From: Amyloporia xantha
Lineage: Eukaryota; Basidiomycota; Agaricomycetes; Polyporales; Adustoporiaceae
Direction of reading: 5' to 3'
Length of the DNA: 64,000 bases
NCBI GenBank assembly: GCA_036971615.1
Contig: JAYKKR010000003.1
Span: 1,302,001 to 1,366,000, forward strand
Shown here: positions 21,873 to 32,435 of the stretch, in pieces
How positions within the stretch are numbered: position 1 is the first letter of the stretch
Layout of the letters: every line of letters begins with the position of its first letter
Made by a program: the position numbers and the translations under genes
Notes under the pieces: generated by a model
The model's database searches: none
Seen by the model: only the letters and a program-made list of their open reading frames with translations
What the model was told of the DNA's origin: nothing

Positions 21873-22050
21873 CGTTCAGTCCTGTAGTCGTTCCATTCGA
21901 ATGCCATGCTCCGTCTTGTAGCCGTTTCGTTCGAATGCGATGCTTGCTTCCGCCGAGCTCCCTTGTCCCGTGTGATCACCTCTCCTTCGTTCCGCTGTCT
22001 CGTCCTGCCCTACCGTCCGTTCATAGGGTAGCGCGTACCCATTCCTTACA
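21720..22050 (-). repeat. RE-A 5' LTR segment (331 bp)
   Basis: Identical by eye to 8816-9146 and starting TGTAAGG on the minus strand at 22050. The true LTR probably extends further left, since the shared block ends inside an open frame at 21720 without a terminal CA. I found no convincing primer-binding site. Confidence 0.75.
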
Positions 22051-22850
22051 GCGGTGATGGAATTCCATGTGGTAGGCCAGAACCGCGGACCACTGGTACT
22101 CCTCGTGAAAGGACTGCAGCTGAGACAAGTACTCCATGGTCACAGTAGCGACGTGACTCGTGAGGAGACTGTTGCCACAGCTAGATGCGTATGACGTCAG
22201 GATTCGGAAGTATATGGTTAGGGGAGGGAAGAGGGAGTGGAACGAGGGGTAATCTTTCGTAGAAGTGGTCCGTAGGGTAAGTGTGCTGCCAGTGAGATCC
22301 AGAACGGAGCGCTCTGCCTTGTCGCGATACTTCGAATCCAGCTTGTAGAGATCCCCAGGCTCGAAATCATGTCGTGCAATATCGAGCAAGACGCCTGCCT
22401 TGACGGAAGGAAAAAGATCCAAGAGAGACATACCGGCTGAAGGTTGACTGGCTGGGGCCATCGAGAACGCCGGGAAAGACTCCGCGGTTACCTGAGAGGG
22501 AACCGTGGCGGCCGTTCCCGTAGCAGCCCCGACGGCCGGCGCACGCTGAAGCTGAGAGACCACCGTTCCGAGAAGCTGCGCGAGTTGCTCAGCGGACAGC
22601 GACAACGGGGCAGCAGGTTGAGGGGCCGCTAGGAGAGGGGGCTGCGTTGGACGGCCCTGCAACAGGTTGGATGACTTCAGATTCGCTGCTGGGCATTTCA
22701 GTGACAGGAGGAAGTGGGTCGTCTGGCAGAGAGGAATCTGGAGCGGGTGCAGAAGTTCGTAAGAAGCGACCGTTGGGGCCGCGAGGCGGAAGGGAGCGCG
22801 CACGCGAAATTCCTGTGAGAGAAACGGAGCAATACTCGAAGTCAAGCGAC

Positions 22851-22955
22851 TATCGAGTACGCGATGTAAGGAACAGACGACGGAGAAGAAGAAAGTAGTC
22901 AAGTACCTATCGAGTACGCGATGTAAGGAACAGACGACGAGGAAAGACTGAAAGC
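22851..22955. repeat. 57-bp tandem duplication in the RE-B leader
   Basis: TATCGAGTACGCGATGTAAG recurs at 22851 and 22908, followed in both copies by GAACAGACGACG. It lies between the presumed RE-B promoter and gag. Confidence 0.8.
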
Positions 22956-22964
22956 AGCGAGAGC

Positions 22965-22973
22965 TATATATAC
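22965..22973 (-). promoter_or_regulatory. TATA-like box upstream of RE-B gag
   Basis: TATATATAG-type sequence on the minus strand about 130 bases before the gag-like frame. Position and sequence are suggestive only. Confidence 0.35.
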
Positions 22974-23180
22974 TAGAGGGAATAGGGGTCATGTCTATTG
23001 TCCATGGTGAGCGCAGAGGCCGTCGAGGGTGGCCCGTCAAAGCGCGATGGTCAAGGCGCGTTGCGCAGAGGAGCGGAATCACGTGGCGTCCTACGCAGAC
23101 CCTGGACAAGCAAGCCAAGAGGGGTGCGTTTACAAAATTTTCGACACGGACCTCTCAAAATCCGAGGACCCCGGAAACTT

Positions 23181-23213
23181 GGGGGGGGGTATATACACCC
23201 CCCCCCCCCCCCC
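23181..23213. repeat. G9-TATATACA-C16 hairpin-like homopolymer pair
   Basis: Nine G (23181-23189), TATATACA, then sixteen C (23198-23213). The G run could pair with the C run around a TA-rich loop. Homopolymer lengths here may be inexact. Confidence 0.8.
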
Positions 23214-23417
23214 GTTTTAGGCTATGCCGAGACGGCAAGTAAACGAAGCTATACCAATTTCGGAGAACGGTGGACAAAAGGTGCGATGTATTAAGGTGTA
23301 TTCAATGTCCGTTATGTATCATCTGTCCGACTACAATATAAGTACTACAGTATCTACTGTAAATAAATACACTATATACTAGATCACAAATCAATTGAAA
23401 GGGTAATAGACATTAAT

Positions 23418-24047
23418 TCAATTACCTCGAGTCGTCGATACTAAGGTGGGGCAATTTCGACGGTCGCGTTGTAACTCTTGAGATAGTCGTCGTGTACCTT
23501 GTGGATGATCGGCCGCAGGCTCGCAGGCTGTGGCTTGGAGAGATGATCCGGCAAAAGAAGGGTGTGGAACGGGGATGCGATCGTGCGGTATTCCCAAACG
23601 TGCTTCCTCAGGTGTAATATGCATCGCGTCGAGTAACGAAGCAGGGAGAGGAGCACCAACCTCTATTCCATCTACTGAATAACCAGAGTGGACTAGACGT
23701 ATATGCTCGGGCATATTGTACTTCCAGATTGCCGTAGTCATCTTGCTGACTGTGCCACTGTCAATGCGCGTATCTGGGAGGCAGAGCCTGAGGGACAGAC
23801 GCGTACCGCGGACGGACATCACGTGCCTCGCCGTGCGTGTACTAGCTTCGTCTTTCTCAAATATCATGCCATGGTGTTGGTCTTTCTCCTTTCTTTCGTT
23901 TGGATAAGCAAAGGACGTACATGTGCGCGTACTCGTGAATAAACTGCATGTATATATGTTGTCATAGTGATAATTCAGGAAAACCTCGCGCAAACCGCGA
24001 AAGTGGCTGAAAATGGCCCCCGTACACCCGCCCCCTACACACCACAA
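23418..24047 (-). pseudogene. Unrecognised gene fragment
   Basis: Two overlapping minus-strand frames look protein-like. One contains SKMTTAIWKYNMPEHIRLVHSG-type sequence to about 23600. The other ends HLSKPQPASLRPIIHK...NATVEIAPP at about 23441. They would join after a one-base shift near 23600. I do not recognise the product. It sits between retroelement debris and the LSH gene. Confidence 0.35.
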
Positions 24048-24266
24048 AGTGAGGTCCGTGTCCCCGATTCAGATCTTGCCCCCCTCTTGAAGCAAGCTTG
24101 TCCAATTCTACTAAACTTTAACTTGTTCGATGAGCATTGAGAAACGTGTCTTGTCACGTATTGTCACAATCACGTGATTAGTGTTGGCGTGACACCCGAC
24201 GCGCGACGAGCGCCAACTGGTGTTAACTAACTTACCAGTACGGGTTGCGGTCAAGACTGAAACACT

Positions 24267-27200
24267 ATGTCGTCCCAGCCCTCCTCGAGGTCACCGTCTG
24301 CATTCTCTATACCTATGGAGGCGGAGAAAATGTCCACCCCTCCGTCCAGTCCTCCTATAATTGAAGAAGATAGTAAGGTGCGCGTTCCATCACGACGCGC
24401 CCGGTGTTGCAATCAACTCACCTGGACGCGTACAGGCTGGCGATGAAGACGTCAAAGTCGATGAGGTACGGCGTTTTCTGCCATCTTTTTTGAGCCCTGA
24501 CTTGTAGTAACACCACGCTTGACAGGACACGGAGCAGCGCATGCGCATGCTCTCGAGTCTCATCGAGAAATCCTCCGCCTATGTCTCCATGCTCAAGCAG
24601 CAGATGGACAAGGTGAAGCTGAGCCGCGGACGGACGCGCACCAGCGACGATCCTCCCGCGCAGACGTCCGCGGAGGCACAATCCCCACCGGAGCACCACG
24701 TCCCCGCGCACAGCAAGAAGAGGCCTTGGGGCGACGCAGAGTCAAGTTCAGAGCAGACCGCGAAACGTGCTAAACTTGCATCAAATGACAACAGCGAGGC
24801 GTCAGGCGGTGGTACCGAGGGCGCGTTTGAACAGCCGGCTTTGATCACAGGCACGACGCTCAAGGACTACCAGCTGGAGGGCGTGGCGTGGATGGCCGGT
24901 CTCTATCAGAGCGGGATATCAGGAATCCTGGGTACGCGCTGTCTCCTGTCAGGATATAAGTAGACGAGGCTGAACATTTTGTGCAGCCGACGAGATGGGC
25001 CTGGGGAAGGTAACGACCCGTGTCCCGCCCATCAATGCGCTTTACTGACGCGCCCGCTGCCAGACTCTGCAGACGATCGCGTTTCACGCGTTCCTACGCG
25101 AGCGCACGCCAGCCCCGTTCCTGGTCGTTTGCCCCCTGAGTGTCCTGAGTAACTGGGTCGAGGAGTTCCGGCGGTTCGCTCCTGCGGTGAGTCTGATTGT
25201 AGAAATCTCGCCCGTTTCTCGAGCGCTCTGTTGACCTGGGCGCAGATCCCTGTGGTCATGTATCACGGGACGCCCGACGAGCGCGCGGAGATACGGCGCA
25301 CGGCGATGGTGTTTTCGGAGGACGACATGACGTATCAGAACAGAATGTTCCAGAGGAACGTCACAGCTTCGACTTCTGCGCCCGCTCCGAAGATTAAGGG
25401 TCAGCGGAAAAAGTTGCAGGGTAAGCCTAGAGCGAAGAGTGCTAAAGGTAAAGCTTCTCGGAAGGAACAGGAGCCGGAGCAAAGCGATGAAGAAGCGGTA
25501 GTGGAAAAGTCTAATATAAGCAAGGGCGCGACCTCACGGAGGAAGAGCGGTCGTCTGACAGGACGCCATAAAGAAGATGCTGCATCCGATGATGAGGTCG
25601 ACATAAAACAGGAGATTCATACGGGCAAACGTGGTCAATCATCCAAGTCAGCGGAGAAGGATGAGGCAACTTCGGCGAAGGATGAGGTGGACAGCAAGGT
25701 CAAGCTTGAGCCCGATGACAAGCCTTCTCTACCACCCAACCAACGGACGAGTTTTCCCGTTGTGATCACCACGTACGAGATGGTGATGAAGGACCGCGCA
25801 CAGCTCGCAGAGTACTTCTGGGGCTTCATCGTCGTGGATGAGGGGCATCGGCTGAAGAACATGGACTGCAAGCTCATGCGGGAGATCAAGAAGCTCAACG
25901 CTGCGTCGCGAATGGTGCTCACGGGCACGCCCTTGCATGTGAGTTGGCCTCCCAGTGAACTTTCGCGGAGTTTACATGTCTTTGCTGCTGTACAGAACAA
26001 CCTCGCCGAGTTGTGGGCGTTGCTCAACTTCGTCTTGCCAGATCTGTTCTCGAACCTCGACGCATTTGAGGAGTGGTATGTATCTCGCTCTCTGAGCCTA
26101 TCCATACGATTAAATGGCCTGGTGCAGGTTCAACCTTCCCGTACTCCAGTCGACCATCTCCGAATCACGCTCGTCGCAGCTTATCCAGTCGCTGCACTCC
26201 ATCCTTAGACCCTTCTTGCTTCGCAGGCTGAAGGCTGATGTGGAGACGGATCTTCCGCCAAAGAAAGAATATGTGCTCTATGCACCTCTGAGCGAGCGGC
26301 AGCGGGAGCTGTATAACGCGATCGTGGACGGCGGGTTGCGCGCACTGCTTGTCAAGGAAGGCGAGCGGCCTAAGGAACGCAAGAGCAACGAGCCTGCCGT
26401 TAAAATTGAAGACGCAGATGAGGAAACAGAGATCCCTCTGAGAGTACAACTTAACCGACAGGAACCTAATAAACACGAAAGGAGAGTCGGCGCACGTCGG
26501 ATCAAGAGGAAGAACTATGATATGGACGGAGATGACGACGAGTACTTCGCCAAATTGGAGTCTGGTGAGCTCGAAGCTATCAGGCAGAAAGAAAAAGAAA
26601 AGAGCGCAGAGGAGATGGGCCGCGAATGGCAGCGCAAGAACACTCGTGCGTGTCCAATCCGACCACAGTACGTCTGGGAACGCTAACCACCAGAACACGC
26701 ACTTAGTGAAGAAGGTGAACAACATGAAGCTGCAGAATACCGTGATGCAGCTGCGGAAGGTGTGCTCGCACCCGTGCTTGTTCGACTGGCCCGTCGACCC
26801 CGATACCCGCGAGCCAGTGTTGAATGAGGAACTCGCCTCCACGAGTGGCAAGATGATGATCCTGGACCGACTACTGGACGAGCTCTTTGCAAGGAAGCAC
26901 AAGGTCCTTCTATTCAGCCAGTTCACAACGATGTTGGACATCATCGAAGTACGTGCTGTTGTCCTGTCCTCTTCTGCGGTAGTCGTGCTCATCATCCCTT
27001 CGCAGGATTGGGCCCTTGAGTTCAAAGGATGGTCCATATGTCGCATCGACGGGTCGACCTCCATGTCAGATCGTCGTGAAGAGGTCAACCGGTTCCAAAA
27101 CAGCGGCGAGGCGCCAGATGCGCCACGTCTCTTTCTACTCAGTACACGGGCGGGCGGCCTAGGTCTCAATCTGGTCGCGGCGGATACGGTGATATTTTAT

Positions 27201-27857
27201 GATCAGGACTGGGTATGCGCCGAACACGTCTGACACGCCAAGCGTACTAATGCTTCGATAGAACCCACAAATGGACCTCCAAGCGCAGGACCGCGCGCAC
27301 CGCATCGGGCAGACGAAGCCGGTCTTGATCTTCCGAATCGTCAGCGCTCACACGATAGAGACCAAGATCATGCAGCGCGCGACCGAGAAGCGCAAATTGG
27401 AGGCGCTGGTCATAGCTAAGGGTACGGACCTGTCTAACTCTCTTCCAATGCGCGCTCTGATATCACATTGCCGGCAGGTCAATTCAAGACCCCGTCACTG
27501 GCTGCAAGCCGTAACAAGCCAGAGACCATAGCAGAGATGGCCGCTGAATTGCTCAGGCTAGAGGGGCAACAAATCCAAGTTATACCGAATACCGCTGCGG
27601 GCAAGGCCAGCGTCATAAGCGATGAAGAGCTCGACGTGCTTCTGGATCGACGGCCTGAGGTGTTCCTAGACCGAGGCAAAGGATGGACATCCGCGGGCAA
27701 GACCGCTGTCCGAAATGCCCAGTCCGCCGATAAAACCGATGACAAGAGTGACGTCCGCGCCGTGAAAACCACGTTCGCTGTATACGAGACCGCTCTAGAT
27801 GAGACTGGGGATGTCTTGGCGGGTATGCTGGCACAGGATCCGGATACAGAGGCGTAA
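24267..27857 (+). CDS. LSH/DDM1/Irc5-type SNF2 family chromatin-remodelling ATPase
   Basis: A nuclear DNA translocase of the HELLS (LSH) group. Family members support DNA methylation, heterochromatin and recombination in plants, animals and fungi. Twelve exons join in frame to a 990-residue protein: 24267-24377, 24436-24465, 24526-24931, 24987-25009, 25064-25186, 25246-25938, 25996-26075, 26128-26645, 26707-26948, 27006-27212, 27262-27421 and 27478-27857. Helicase motifs are complete: DEMGLGKT (split by an intron), DEGH in [27 protein letters not shown] and QDRAHRIGQ. The N-terminal [15 protein letters not shown] segment matches the LSH coiled coil. An insertion of about 150 charged residues separates the MYHGT segment from [10 protein letters not shown] in lobe 1, and a second charged insertion follows [11 protein letters not shown]. 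No frameshift was seen. Which of LSH, DDM1 or Irc5 is closest needs a tree. Confidence 0.9.
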
Positions 27858-29447
27858 CGATCTTTGTCACACACTTTGAATCGGGTGTATCATACGCGTA
27901 TGATTTTCTATTGGTTTAGACATGGGTCTCTTAATGATGTGAAATTTTGCTTTCTGCCGCAAGTCTGATGATGATTTGAAGGAGATCATAAGTCAATTTA
28001 TCAATGGTCTCTCGAGCTCACATTTAAAATTTTGTTGAACGTCCCCCAAAGTTATGGGTACGTGTCTCATTTGGAAAATCCTTGCAGTTATCTAAGATCA
28101 GGTACAGGTGTCCAGAATCGCGACAAGCTAACTGCTGTACCGGTACCGTAGTGTTAGCCTTGCAAGTCGCAAGTCGCAAGAGTGACGACCATGGGATCTC
28201 GATTTTATCAGATAAGTCGAGATGGATCATCCAGCTGTCCTAATCTTATCTCCACCTGGGTGTCCCTTGATCATCAAGCCCAAATCAATCCACCACCCAA
28301 GGCCTTTTCTTATCAGATAAGTCGAGATGGATCATCCAGACATTGTCTTGATCTTATCTTTACCCGGATGGCTTTTGATTGGCTTGTAAGAACAGTCCGC
28401 ATCGCGGCATCAGTGGCCTGGATTCATTTGTCGCTGTAAATCAAGCTTCGCGGATTATAACCACGTTTCTGGACCCGATGCCAAGTCTGGGGCCGGTTTC
28501 ATGAGCGCCCGCTTCCTACAGGTGTCCGACATCTGCGGATGTGGAATCTCGACCGTCATGCAAGTTAACTACATCCAGCTGGTACGTAGGTAGCAACATT
28601 CAATGTAGATTGTTGGCTGATCGGGACATTGTGGCAGCGGAAAACTTGGCATTCAAGAACACTTTGCCTGCGCCCGGACCTGTTTGCGTTGCATAGCTGA
28701 CGTCGTACGGCCTACTTGACCGTTGGATTGGCGAGGCTAGAGACTCCCCGCTGAGAATCTTTCTAAGTCAAGAGGTCGCTACGTGTCTGTAGTCCGTACG
28801 TTCGTTCAGCGTTACTGTTTGTATCCATTCAACCGGTCGAAGGTTACCTTGCTCATGTCTTACTATATAGTGTTATGCCGTGCAGTGTGGTGCAATTGCG
28901 CTTCACTCTCGTGATATCAGCGAATCAGTTGTTGATTGAGTTGCGATTGAGAAGCGGCATCCGCGCGTGCCGTGGGGATGAGGCAGATTCGCATGGTACG
29001 CGCAGCTGTTTATAGTAATTATCTGGCAATGCCATGAGTCCGCTTCAACTTAGCTTCCAATGCATTCAATATGACCTTGACTCCACCCGTGGCACGTTGT
29101 CCCACCCCGTCGTCGCAGGTGCAGAAATCCGTGGATACTGAGAGTGGACATTCGTATACAGGTATGTCAAATTTCTTTGTATTACTCATCACGTCATACC
29201 AAGGGATTTGAAACTGCAGCGACAAAACATTTGCGCGACCGCAAAGACACACCGATGTTCAGGGAGCTATGGCTGGCGCTAATCCTCTTATGACAAGGAA
29301 CAGGGCGGTCTTGGAGACAAGACTTTCCACATGGTCCCAAGCGCAGCCATCCCAGGTTGCGTCCGCCTATAAATGAGGGTTCTACCAACCTTGAATTTGT
29401 TGTGCGTCCGATCTCCTGTCGCCCACGACGGCTCTCTGATTTCTTCG
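27858..29447. other. Intergenic region, 1.6 kb, no gene recognised
   Basis: It holds the 105-bp-period repeat at 28200-28385, described separately. Short ORFs (28182-28439, 29019-29252) look fortuitous. The last few hundred bases presumably include the ferric reductase promoter. Confidence 0.5.
28200..28385. repeat. Tandem repeat, 105-bp period, with CTTATCAGATAAG core
   Basis: ATCAGATAAGTCGAGATGGA recurs at 28207 and 28312, followed by TCATCCAG and a diverged AATCTTATCT / GATCTTATCT part. TTATCAGATAA is a palindrome made of two GATAA sites. Confidence 0.75.
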
Positions 29448-31702
29448 ATGAGCAGCTCCGCCACGGTCCCATCTACCCATCAAGTTGATATAGGTTGGGT
29501 ATGGTCTCCTCCCGGACCATATGAACCATTGCTTGTTTTTCGCGTCGATGTGCTATTATTGTCTGTGCTTGGCCTCTTCTCCCTTCTCGCCCTTCCAGCA
29601 GCTATTGCTCGTTTCACGCGTTTTCCGGGTCGATGGACGGACGGATTCGTATTTCGTCATGTCAAAGCTGATGCTCTCAGAGGAAGCTCGCGCTCTCAGA
29701 CTTTTCCAGGTGAACTAGCAGACGATGAGAAGTCTGAGAAGGTGGAGGCTGTCGGTGCCTCTGACACAGCCCCTGGGTCCACAACCTCTCGTTCCAGTGA
29801 CATCCTCCCTGAAGCGACGCTCCGGTCGCCGACCCAGCCCCAGCATCTCCCTGCCCATGTGCCTGCGCTATCGTCTGTGTTTCCAGGCATCAGCTGGCTT
29901 CTTTCCCTCAGCATCAGACCTGGGTATTCGGTGGGAAAGCTTGTGTTGATGGTGCTGTACTTGGTTGTCATGCTCTACGCTGGCGCGTTGCGGAATAATC
30001 CCTTCAGCGACATTACGAGGGCAGGCTTCCTGGCCACCAGTCAAATCCCACTGGTCATGTTAATGGCGACGAAGAACAATATCGTCAGCACTTTACTTGG
30101 GCTGGGATACGAGAAGGTAGGACGAGCTTGTAGCAGTGTGAGTGCCGTGCTAATTCGTCAATTTAGCTTAACTGGTTGCATCGATATGTCGGCCGAATTG
30201 TGATTGTTGCGGTGAATGTCCATGGCCTTGGTTATAGTGCGTACCTTCCGCTAGTCTATCGCGACGTCGCCGCTGATAGACTTTAATAGTGTATGCGTGG
30301 GCCTTCGAAGGAACTTGGCACCATTACATCAGCGAGACCGTAGGGTACTGGGGCCTTGTCGCCCTAGTATGCATGGACGTGTTGTTCCTCTTTTCAATCC
30401 GTGTGGTCCGGGAAATGTGCTATCCTATCTTCTACGTCACGCATGTAGTTGCCGCCGTGGTCATGCTGGCCGCTGTAAGTTCATCGCTTCTTCTCTAATT
30501 GCGGTTGTATCTGATCAGAACTCGTTCTATGAGGCATGCAAACACGTCCCTGCGGCAATCCCGTATGCTGTGGCTGGTGCAGCTCTGTATGCCTTGGATC
30601 GTCTCCTGCGCATCTTCCAGACGCGCATCGTCTCTGCCAGCCTGCGTACCATACCCGAACTGCACATGGTCCGCGTCGACATACCCAGGATCAATGCTGG
30701 CTGGCGCGCGGGACAGCATGCGCGCCTCAAAGTACTCTCAATGGGCATGGGTATTGTGGGCTGGGCCGAGCCTCATCCATTTACCATCGCCAGTGTCAGT
30801 CAGGTACGAGCCCTCGAACTGCGGCGAGTCGGACAGCACTAATGTGATCATCCAGAGTCAAGGCGGTGAAGGACTGGTCTTGCTGTGCAAGAAAGCGGGA
30901 GACTGGTCAGACAAGTTGTACAGGCTCGCAGAGCATAACAAAGACGGTGAGGCGCGCGCTGATAGGAATGTGCATGTTATCGTCGACGGCCCTTACGGTA
31001 TGGACTAGCTTTCCATGCTAAAACTCGCGATTGCTGATGGGAAACAATTTGATTCCTGATATAGGAGGTCCAGGCCATACAATAATGACCAGCTTCTCTG
31101 GTGCGCTGATTGTGACCGGCGGCAGCGGGGTTTCGTATGCGTTGTCAACGGCCCAGGAGCTGCTGCAGAGCGCTGCAGAAGGCGCGAGTCGAGTTCAAGT
31201 CGTCGAGCTCGTCTGGTGTGTTCAACATCCCTGTACGTCCCCTTCGAAATTTGTGCTGTCGAACCTCCATTGACCCTTAATTTACTTCACAGCATCTCTG
31301 AGCCCACTGCTACCGCTCCTCACCCTCCTGCTTTCCCAAGCACAGCCATCGGGTATCTCCCTCGAAATAAACGTCTTCTACACCCGTGCGCCTCATTCCG
31401 CCGATGCGCTCAGGCCATTCGAAGTTCTCCCATCCGGTCTTACGCTCTCCCCTTGCCGCCCCAACCTTAACACCGCGCTTATGAGTGTAGTAGACCGCGT
31501 GCACGAGCTATGGCGTGATACGGCGACGACGGATAAGCTGACAGGGATATTTGTGGGCGTGTGCGGGCCGCAGTCACTGATAGAAGAAGCTGGCAGTACC
31601 GTCAGGAATGTCCCGATAAAAACAGCCAAGGCCGTGGGCGGTATAGAGCTTAACGAAGAGTACGTCCTCATGAATTTTGAGCGGTTGATACTAGACGGCT
31701 GA
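29448..31702 (+). CDS. Ferric/cupric chelate reductase (FRE family transmembrane oxidoreductase)
   Basis: A plasma-membrane flavocytochrome moving electrons from NADPH through FAD and two haems to extracellular Fe(III) or Cu(II), feeding iron uptake. Seven exons give about 637 residues: 29448-30116, 30167-30236, 30290-30474, 30534-30803, 30856-30997, 31065-31232 and 31293-31702. The haem pair H228/H242 has H-x13-H spacing. Starting exon 4 at 30534, not at the nearer AG before 30519, gives the second pair H298/H312 the same spacing, which decides that splice site. HPFTIAS is the FAD-binding motif. GPYG and GGSGVS mark the NADPH-binding domain. Several hydrophobic helices precede them. The start at 29448 (MSSSATVP) places TM1 near residue 30; an upstream in-frame ATG at 29373 is less likely. 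Confidence 0.88.
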
Positions 31703-32435
31703 TGAATCCGTCTGAATCTCAATGGCAGGTCCTTTGGCTGGTAGTGGTGTCTACGATGATTCTCGTTCAGTATTGACGCAGGACGTTTGAGACATAGATA
31801 TATTACAATGCACATGAGGCGCACCATTGATGCCGTTACGTTTACGAACTGTCAGATTCGGACCTATGGGCAGGATAGACTGATACTTCCTGTAGAATGA
31901 ATCTGATTGACCATGACTATGATGTTGTGTTGACGATGTACATGCATTGTGTTGTACGAGGTCGAAAACCACCGACATACAGTTTCGTTTGCAGTCCACT
32001 CATCACTGACTAACAAATTGTAGTATCTAGAAGAGATCTATTACACATCTGTATGACACCGACTTTTCGTATTAAATCTGGCCGCAGAAGAATATTACTT
32101 ACTAATTGTTGGTAAACGAGGGTTAAATAAAGTTATTACAAACAGATAACAATTTATGACCGCAAGTATTTACACAAGTTAAGTAATGAAGTCATCATGC
32201 TTTCGAGACTCCTGCTAGACTCTAGCACATGCTCATGATCAGTCTATTCATCAGCTACATGGCTCAATAAACACTTCAGGGTGTGAGCTGAGTCGTATAC
32301 TTACTGTTGCCATCCGAACGTAGGCTAATAAGTACCGCGCCGGCCGGAAGACTGCCGAATCCGAACCTCGTTCATGCTCCGAGCGATTGCTTGTTCTTCA
32401 ACGTCCATCTCGCAAATCCGAAATCCACCTCTCTC
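31703..32435. other. Intergenic region, AT-rich, no gene recognised
   Basis: About 730 bp between the ferric reductase stop and the F-box ATG. It is AT-rich around 32040-32180 with no ORF that looks coding. Confidence 0.5.

Larger units (their letters stand above)
8816..22050 (-). mobile_element. Ty3/Gypsy LTR retrotransposon RE-A, minus strand, interrupted and frameshifted
   Basis: Read right to left: LTR (22050 down), antisense ORF zone, gag (20740-18592), aspartic protease (18604-17952), reverse transcriptase/RNase H (17706-15778), integrase (15778-9945), polypurine tract (9160-9147) and LTR start at 9146. The PR-RT-RH-IN order is that of Ty3/Gypsy. Two TIR elements split the integrase. 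The 331-bp LTR segments are identical by eye. The 3' LTR copy stops at 8816 where unrelated sequence begins, and I found no target-site duplication, so the 3' end looks truncated or rearranged. The right edge (22050/22051) lies inside the gag of another retroelement. Confidence 0.85.
22051..22990 (-). pseudogene. Retroelement RE-B gag-like gene, cut by RE-A
   Basis: The minus-strand frame contains a Gln/Leu/Pro-rich segment followed by LLDIARHDFEPGDLYKLDSK, YRDKAERSVLDL, a DYPSF phrase and LAYHMEFHH. From family memory this resembles a capsid-like gag of basidiomycete retroelements. The reading frame is interrupted exactly at 22050/22051 by the RE-A LTR, and the missing C-terminal part was not found on the other side. 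The N-terminal portion may use another frame (from about 22830), and its start is unresolved. Confidence 0.6.
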
